A stretch of 30,060 bases of DNA from Fidelibacterota bacterium (GTDB lineage Bacteria; Fidelibacterota; UBA8477), in contig JAIPJR010000033.1 of NCBI GenBank assembly GCA_021734045.1, positions 1 through 30,060 on the forward strand, written 5' to 3'. The position numbers and the translations under genes were made by a program. Below are positions 26,977 through 30,060 of the stretch, piece after piece. The notes under the pieces were generated by a model. That model was not told the DNA's origin, ran no database searches, and saw nothing but the letters and a program-made list of their open reading frames with translations. Within the stretch, counting starts at the first letter, position 1, and each line of letters opens with the position of its first letter.

Positions 26977-26996
26977 GAAACCGTTTCAACGGTTTC
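26977..26996. repeat. Perfect palindrome upstream of intI
   Basis: GAAACCGTT-TC-AACGGTTTC, two 9-base arms and the same 2-base TC spacer as the palindrome 25 bases earlier. Confidence 0.8.
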
Positions 26997-27104
26997 TTGG
27001 AGCACATATTAAACAGCAACCAGCGACACCGCACCTTTTTACTTTTATTAAAAGACGATCTGTTTAACTTCCAGCGGTTTAACACCAGTAAGAACAACTT
27101 GGCA

Positions 27105-28109
27105 ATGGGAACGGAAACACCACATCAGACCCGCTTCATATCCCGGAGCAATACGCCCAAATTGATGGACCAGGTCAAATCGGCCCTACGAAGTCGGCAT
27201 TACAGCCGAAGGACGGAACAAGCTTACCGGAACTGGATTAAGCGCTTTATCTATTTTCATCATATTCGCCATCCGAAAGATATGGGTGAGCTTGAAATTA
27301 ACGCCTTTCTTTCTCACCTCGCATTGAAAGAAAAAGTCAGCTCATCCACTCAAAACCAGGCTTTGGCTGCCCTCCTCTTTCTTTACCGGTATGTCATCAA
27401 TCGTGATGTTGGTGATTTAGGGAATGTTGCCAGGGCTCGTAAACCCAGGCATTTACCCGTTGTAATGACCCGTGAAGAAGCAAAATCCGTCTTGAATAAC
27501 CTCACGGGTGATAAATGGCTGATGGCAACGATCATGTATGGTGGTGGATTACGCTTGATGGAATGTCTGCGGCTGCGGGTACAGGATATTGATTTTTCGA
27601 AAAATGAAATTCTTATTCGAGATGGCAAAGGCGGAAAAGACCGGCGAACTATGTTACCCGTCGTCGTAAAACAGCCACTGCAGGAGCACCTCACCCACGT
27701 TAAGGCGATTCATGCAAAAGATCTGGCGGCTGGATGGGGTCATGTAGAATTACCAGATGCCCTGGATCGTAAATATCCCAACGCACCCAAAGAATGGCGT
27801 TGGCAGTGGGTTTTTCCACAGGATAATCGCTGGCGAGATGATAAAACCGGAAAGGAGGGGCGGCATCATGTGCATGAGACCATTATTCAAAGAGCTGTAG
27901 CCCGCGCCGTACAAAAAGCCCAACTAACGAAAAGGGCGACCTGTCATACTTTCCGTCATTCGTTTGCGACACATTTGCTGGAAGACGGCTACGATATCCG
28001 GACAATACAGGAATTATTGGGTCACAAAGATGTGAAAACCACCATGATATACACCCATGTGTTGAATCGGGGTGGTGCGGGTGTAAAAAGTCCTTTGGAT
28101 ACATTATGA
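27105..28109 (+). CDS. intI: Integron integrase (IntI family tyrosine recombinase)
   Basis: 334 residues from the ATG at 27105, which gives the N-terminal length of IntI1 (337 residues); the frame is open to a TTG at 26919, but the extra residues are translated palindromes. Core-binding domain: [20 protein letters not shown]. Catalytic residues: Arg150, Lys175, His281, Arg284, His307 and nucleophile Tyr316, each exactly four positions after the IntI1 residues. The IntI-specific insertion is present as [14 protein letters not shown] then [10 protein letters not shown], which separates IntI from XerC/D and phage integrases. The end [12 protein letters not shown] is also IntI-like. It should insert and excise gene cassettes at attI/attC sites. 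Repeats and a cassette-like gene lie downstream of it rather than upstream. The ribosome site is weak. The frame is intact. Confidence 0.97.
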   Translation: MGTETPHQTRFISRSNTPKLMDQVKSALRSRHYSRRTEQAYRNWIKRFIYFHHIRHPKDMGELEINAFLSHLALKEKVSSSTQNQALAALLFLYRYVINRDVGDLGNVARARKPRHLPVVMTREEAKSVLNNLTGDKWLMATIMYGGGLRLMECLRLRVQDIDFSKNEILIRDGKGGKDRRTMLPVVVKQPLQEHLTHVKAIHAKDLAAGWGHVELPDALDRKYPNAPKEWRWQWVFPQDNRWRDDKTGKEGRHHVHETIIQRAVARAVQKAQLTKRATCHTFRHSFATHLLEDGYDIRTIQELLGHKDVKTTMIYTHVLNRGGAGVKSPLDTL

Positions 28110-28422
28110 TGGATTTTTATACAGAAAGTGTATAAGATACCGGCACCAAAGAAAATATTGATGTATCTATATATAATTACAGGTGTTGTGACGATTTTTT
28201 AGAAGGGGTGTTATACAGCGGTTTTTAAGGTTTAGGATGTTATGAAGAAACTATATAAACAATGTTCATCCCGACCTGCGGTCGGGATGAACGGTCTGGC
28301 CTTTGAGCCGAAGTCTGATTCGCCCGCAGGCGGACGAACCAGCCTTTGGAACAGATGCCCCTACGGGGCACGGCTCAAAGGCCAGACCGTTATGTTACAA
28401 CAAAAATTATAAAGGTTATCAT
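28110..28422 (+). promoter_or_regulatory. Candidate attI and cassette-promoter region between intI and first cassette gene
   Basis: 313 bases without a gene. AT-rich up to 28263, with TATAAT at 28172-28177 as a possible -10 and core-like boxes GTTATAC (28210-28216) and GTTATGA (28239-28245), either of which could be the attI crossover. The second half is the first 131-bp element. Which box is attI cannot be decided from sequence alone. Confidence 0.4.
28264..28394 (+). repeat. 131-bp structured element, copy 1 (candidate attC)
   Basis: Identical over all 131 bases to 29712-29842. It opens with a hairpin GTTCATCCCGACC-TGC-GGTCGGGATGAAC (13-bp stem). Its last AAC begins the left arm of a perfect 21-bp inverted repeat (28290-28310 with 28371-28391). 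Inside are two smaller hairpins, around CCGCAGGCGG and TGCCCC-TAC-GGGGCA. It ends CCGTTATG, followed by T, which fits an attC R' box (GTTATGT). Unlike classic attC sites, the long stem has no bulged bases. Confidence 0.75.
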
Positions 28423-29496
28423 ATGATTGATAAAATACAATTACTATCAACTACTTCATCAATAGAGGGCTGGTCAATCGAAAAATATTATGGTATTGTA
28501 ACATACCAATTAGTCATTGGTGCTAATTTGTTTAGAGATGTCTTTTCTTCTTTTAGAGATATTTTTGGTGGTTCTGTAAAAGGATATCAAAAAGATTTAC
28601 AAAATATGGAGAATATTGCAATTTCAAATCTTAAGAAAAATGCCACAAAATTAGGCGCGAATTTAATTTTGGGATTACGATTAGATTTTGATGAAGTTTC
28701 TGGCGGTAATAAATCTATGTTTATGTTATCCGTTTCTGGCACAGCAGCTTTAGGATTTCCCAACACTAAACAAAAAGTCAAAACTGAATCTGAGTTCATA
28801 AGTTTAGATGAGCTAGATTATGAAATCGAAAAAGATAATTTGAATAAATTAATTCATACAGATAATTATTTGATAGAATCACCGGAGCAGATTGAAGAAT
28901 TATTAAAATATAAAATTAGTGCGGTCGAGCAAGTCGTAGAATACATTGAAAACTACTACCCATATTTTGATGATAATAAAGAATTGATATTCGATTATTT
29001 CCAAAATATTTCTATTGAGTCAATAAATAATTATTTAATTAGTGATTCTATATTGACCATAAGTAAAAAAACATTTTATAAGCTAATTGATATCTTAGAA
29101 GCGATTAATTGGTTTGATTATGAGGTAATATTTAAGTTATTGAAAAATGATGATGTTAAGGCTCATATTCGGGCATTATATTTAATGGATCTTGAAAAAG
29201 AATATTATTCTCAAGAAGATATTCTAAAATTGGAACAACTTAAAAATCTTGTTGAAAGTGTATATTCAAAATATCCTCAAATACAAACATCGAAAAAAGC
29301 ATTTGGTAAAGAAAAACAAGAATGGACTTGCTTAAATTGTGGTACAAAAAATCCCGTAGAATCAACTTCTTGTTCTAAATATGAATGCCAAGCAAATGTA
29401 TATGGTATAAAAAATGACCAAATAAATCCTGAGATGCTTAAATCAATATTTTCAGATAGAATAAATAAGTTAAAACAATTACTAAATGTAACATAA
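28423..29496 (+). CDS. Cassette-borne YbjQ-domain protein with C-terminal zinc ribbon
   Basis: 357 residues from the ATG at 28423, with AAAGG seven bases upstream; the frame open back to 28303 would translate the 131-bp element. Residues about 7-110 are a YbjQ/UPF0145 (PF01906) domain: TTSSIEGWSIEKYYGIVTYQ, then GANLFRDVF and RDIFGG, with GANLILGLRLDFDE and MFMLSVSGTAA closing it. Residues 125-290 are a charged, mostly helical region without a recognised family. Residues 301-324 carry Cys303, Cys306, Cys317 and Cys322, a zinc ribbon of RanBP2-like spacing. YbjQ proteins form pentamers; their function is unknown. The gene is strongly AT-rich (about 30% GC in a sampled line), and its TAA overlaps the ACATAAC box, as in integron cassettes. 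Confidence 0.88.
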   Translation: MIDKIQLLSTTSSIEGWSIEKYYGIVTYQLVIGANLFRDVFSSFRDIFGGSVKGYQKDLQNMENIAISNLKKNATKLGANLILGLRLDFDEVSGGNKSMFMLSVSGTAALGFPNTKQKVKTESEFISLDELDYEIEKDNLNKLIHTDNYLIESPEQIEELLKYKISAVEQVVEYIENYYPYFDDNKELIFDYFQNISIESINNYLISDSILTISKKTFYKLIDILEAINWFDYEVIFKLLKNDDVKAHIRALYLMDLEKEYYSQEDILKLEQLKNLVESVYSKYPQIQTSKKAFGKEKQEWTCLNCGTKNPVESTSCSKYECQANVYGIKNDQINPEMLKSIFSDRINKLKQLLNVT

Positions 29497-29564
29497 CAAG
29501 CGCATCAACCCGACCGCTTCATTCTGCTTGGGCTTTGAAAATGTTCTTGGGTTGATCGTTCTAA
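29491..29564 (+). repeat. attC-like site of the YbjQ cassette (decayed R' side)
   Basis: ACATAAC (29491-29497) is the reverse complement of GTTATGT at the cassette start (28389-28395), as R'' and R' of one circular cassette should be. It is followed by AAGCGC and ATCAACCC, which pairs with GGGTTGAT at 29549-29556. The presumed R' box reads GTTCTAA (29558-29564), keeping only the GTT core. An alternative R' is GTTATGC at 29697-29703. Confidence 0.45.
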
Positions 29565-29581
29565 AAAATATTGTAGTGCAA

Positions 29582-29673
29582 GGTTGTCATTCTAACATAA
29601 ATCGTAGCAAAAAATGCTTGCGAGGGAAATTAAGCATTTTTTGCCTTTAATTAATCGGGTTGTCATTCTAGCA
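29582..29673. repeat. Direct repeats flanking a hairpin
   Basis: GGTTGTCATTCTAACA (29582-29597) recurs as GGTTGTCATTCTAGCA (29658-29673). Between them lies a perfect 13-bp hairpin GCAAAAAATGCTT (29607-29619) / AAGCATTTTTTGC (29632-29644) with a 12-base loop, which could end transcription of the cassette gene. Confidence 0.7.
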
Positions 29674-29711
29674 AACATTGTCTCTATGGGCGGCGGGTTA
29701 TGCGCAACGCC

Positions 29712-29842
29712 GTTCATCCCGACCTGCGGTCGGGATGAACGGTCTGGCCTTTGAGCCGAAGTCTGATTCGCCCGCAGGCGGACGAACCAGCCTTTGGAAC
29801 AGATGCCCCTACGGGGCACGGCTCAAAGGCCAGACCGTTATG
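29712..29842 (+). repeat. 131-bp structured element, copy 2 (candidate attC)
   Basis: Identical to copy 1. Its 3' end reads GTTATG followed by C (GTTATGC). It is preceded, 9 bases after its last base, by another GTTATGC box (29697-29703), so the element itself could be a roughly 140-bp cassette without a gene. Confidence 0.75.
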
Positions 29843-29853
29843 CTTAATAAAAT

Positions 29854-30060
29854 ATGAAGCTAAATTTACATAGAGATAGTGAATTCGATATTTTAACTTC
29901 TATAGGTGAGTTGCATATTGATTGGTTATTCCGGAAGTATCGGACACCTGTTCCGGTTTTTGTCGGACACCCTGATTGCCCCTGTTCAGGTCGAGCAATT
30001 TTAAGGCGAGGTGTCCGAGAGACCTACCCTGTTTTTGAGCTTTCTCATACTATCTCCTTC
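29854..30060 (+). CDS. Start of a second cassette ORF, possibly interrupted (partial)
   Basis: An ATG 12 bases after the second 131-bp element opens a frame that stays open to the window end (69 codons). The first about 26 codons (MKLNLHRDSEFDILTSIGEL, then HIDWLF) are AT-rich and protein-like. After about 29935 the composition changes and the frame runs through TCGGACACC repeats, so the gene is probably broken by an insertion. No clear Shine-Dalgarno; no family recognised. Confidence 0.35.
   Translation, partial: MKLNLHRDSEFDILTSIGELHIDWLFRKYRTPVPVFVGHPDCPCSGRAILRRGVRETYPVFELSHTISF
29940..30060. mobile_element. Possible insertion-sequence end at the window edge
   Basis: TCGGACACC occurs at 29940-29948 and 29963-29971 and inverted as GGTGTCCGA at 30010-30018, an arrangement typical of transposase-binding repeats at IS ends. 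On the minus strand AAGGAG lies five bases before an ATG at 30048 that opens a 15-codon frame ending at 30001. No transposase is visible inside the window. Confidence 0.3.

Larger units (their letters stand above)
25945..27104. other. Long non-coding stretch of repeats upstream of the integron integrase
   Basis: About 1160 bases without a supported gene. It holds four copies or part-copies of a repeat unit (26058-26740), a CCCCGGGAT / ATCCCGGGG palindrome, a GTCATCCCG...GGGATCTCG intergenic element (26833-26894) and two more perfect palindromes just upstream of the integrase. Open frames in it (for example 26022-26369) are repeat-derived. Confidence 0.75.
29497..29853. other. Gene-free stretch between the two cassette genes
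   Basis: 357 bases without a supported gene. It contains the attC-like site, a direct-repeat/hairpin module (29582-29673), an extra GTTATGC box (29697-29703) and the second 131-bp element (29712-29842). Confidence 0.7.

Noticed and set aside
26919-27104. N-terminal extension of the integrase frame from a TTG start
   Set aside because: The extra 62 residues are translations of two perfect palindromes and have no IntI counterpart. The ATG at 27105 gives the same N-terminal length as IntI1.
28303-28422. Upstream extension of the YbjQ gene
   Set aside because: It would translate the second half of the 131-bp element. The ATG at 28423 has a proper ribosome site and the natural YbjQ start.
1-30060. 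tRNA or rRNA genes
   Set aside because: No cloverleaf-like or rRNA-like sequence was recognised in the gaps; a tRNAscan-SE run would be decisive.

Overview
The window looks like chromosomal DNA of a didermic bacterium of the FCB superphylum, most plausibly a Marinimicrobia- or Calditrichota-like lineage. This is inferred from a type IX secretion C-terminal sorting domain, several outer-membrane beta-barrel proteins with Sec signals, a lipoprotein paired with a barrel, and intergenic spaces full of short palindromes. The core is GC-rich in its housekeeping genes. Two regions are clearly AT-rich: the sorting-domain gene at 14776-15951 and the last about 1.7 kb.

Layout. Positions 156-7080 (minus) carry three envelope genes: a barrel protein, then a translationally coupled pair of a 622-residue barrel-like protein and a 979-residue lipoprotein built of tandem repeats of about 135 residues. 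Positions 7404-12367 (plus) are a run of LemA, a TPM-domain protein, an alpha/beta hydrolase, a YciO-type protein, an orphan MalK/UgpC-type ABC ATPase and a double-GNAT protein. Positions 12596-13534 hold an outer-membrane protein with a good sigma70-like promoter and a strong terminator. An SDR oxidoreductase and a T9SS-sorted secreted protein follow. Positions 16068-18564 (minus) hold a GlmM-type phosphohexomutase, a GNAT and a DUF423 membrane protein; RsgA lies at 18910-19986 (plus).

Positions 20242-25944 (minus) form an envelope-transport operon: TetR regulator, LolA-like protein, outer-membrane protein and MMPL/RND exporter. The first three genes are joined by ATGA overlaps.

The most interesting part is 25945-30060. 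A mosaic of tandem about 257-bp repeats made of micropalindromes leads into an integron integrase (IntI, 27105-28109) that conserves all six tyrosine-recombinase residues and the IntI-specific insertion. Downstream of the integrase, not upstream as in class 1 integrons, there are two identical 131-bp elements of nested hairpins ending in CCGTTATG. Between them is an AT-rich cassette-like gene, a YbjQ domain fused to a helical region and a C-terminal four-cysteine zinc ribbon. Its stop codon overlaps an ACATAAC R''-like box complementary to the TTATGT at the start of the cassette. A second cassette-like ORF starts right after the second 131-bp copy and runs to the window edge, where repeated TCGGACACC motifs suggest a mobile-element end. 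I read this as a small reverse-oriented integron with unusual att sites. The att site assignments are inference; the integrase assignment is solid.
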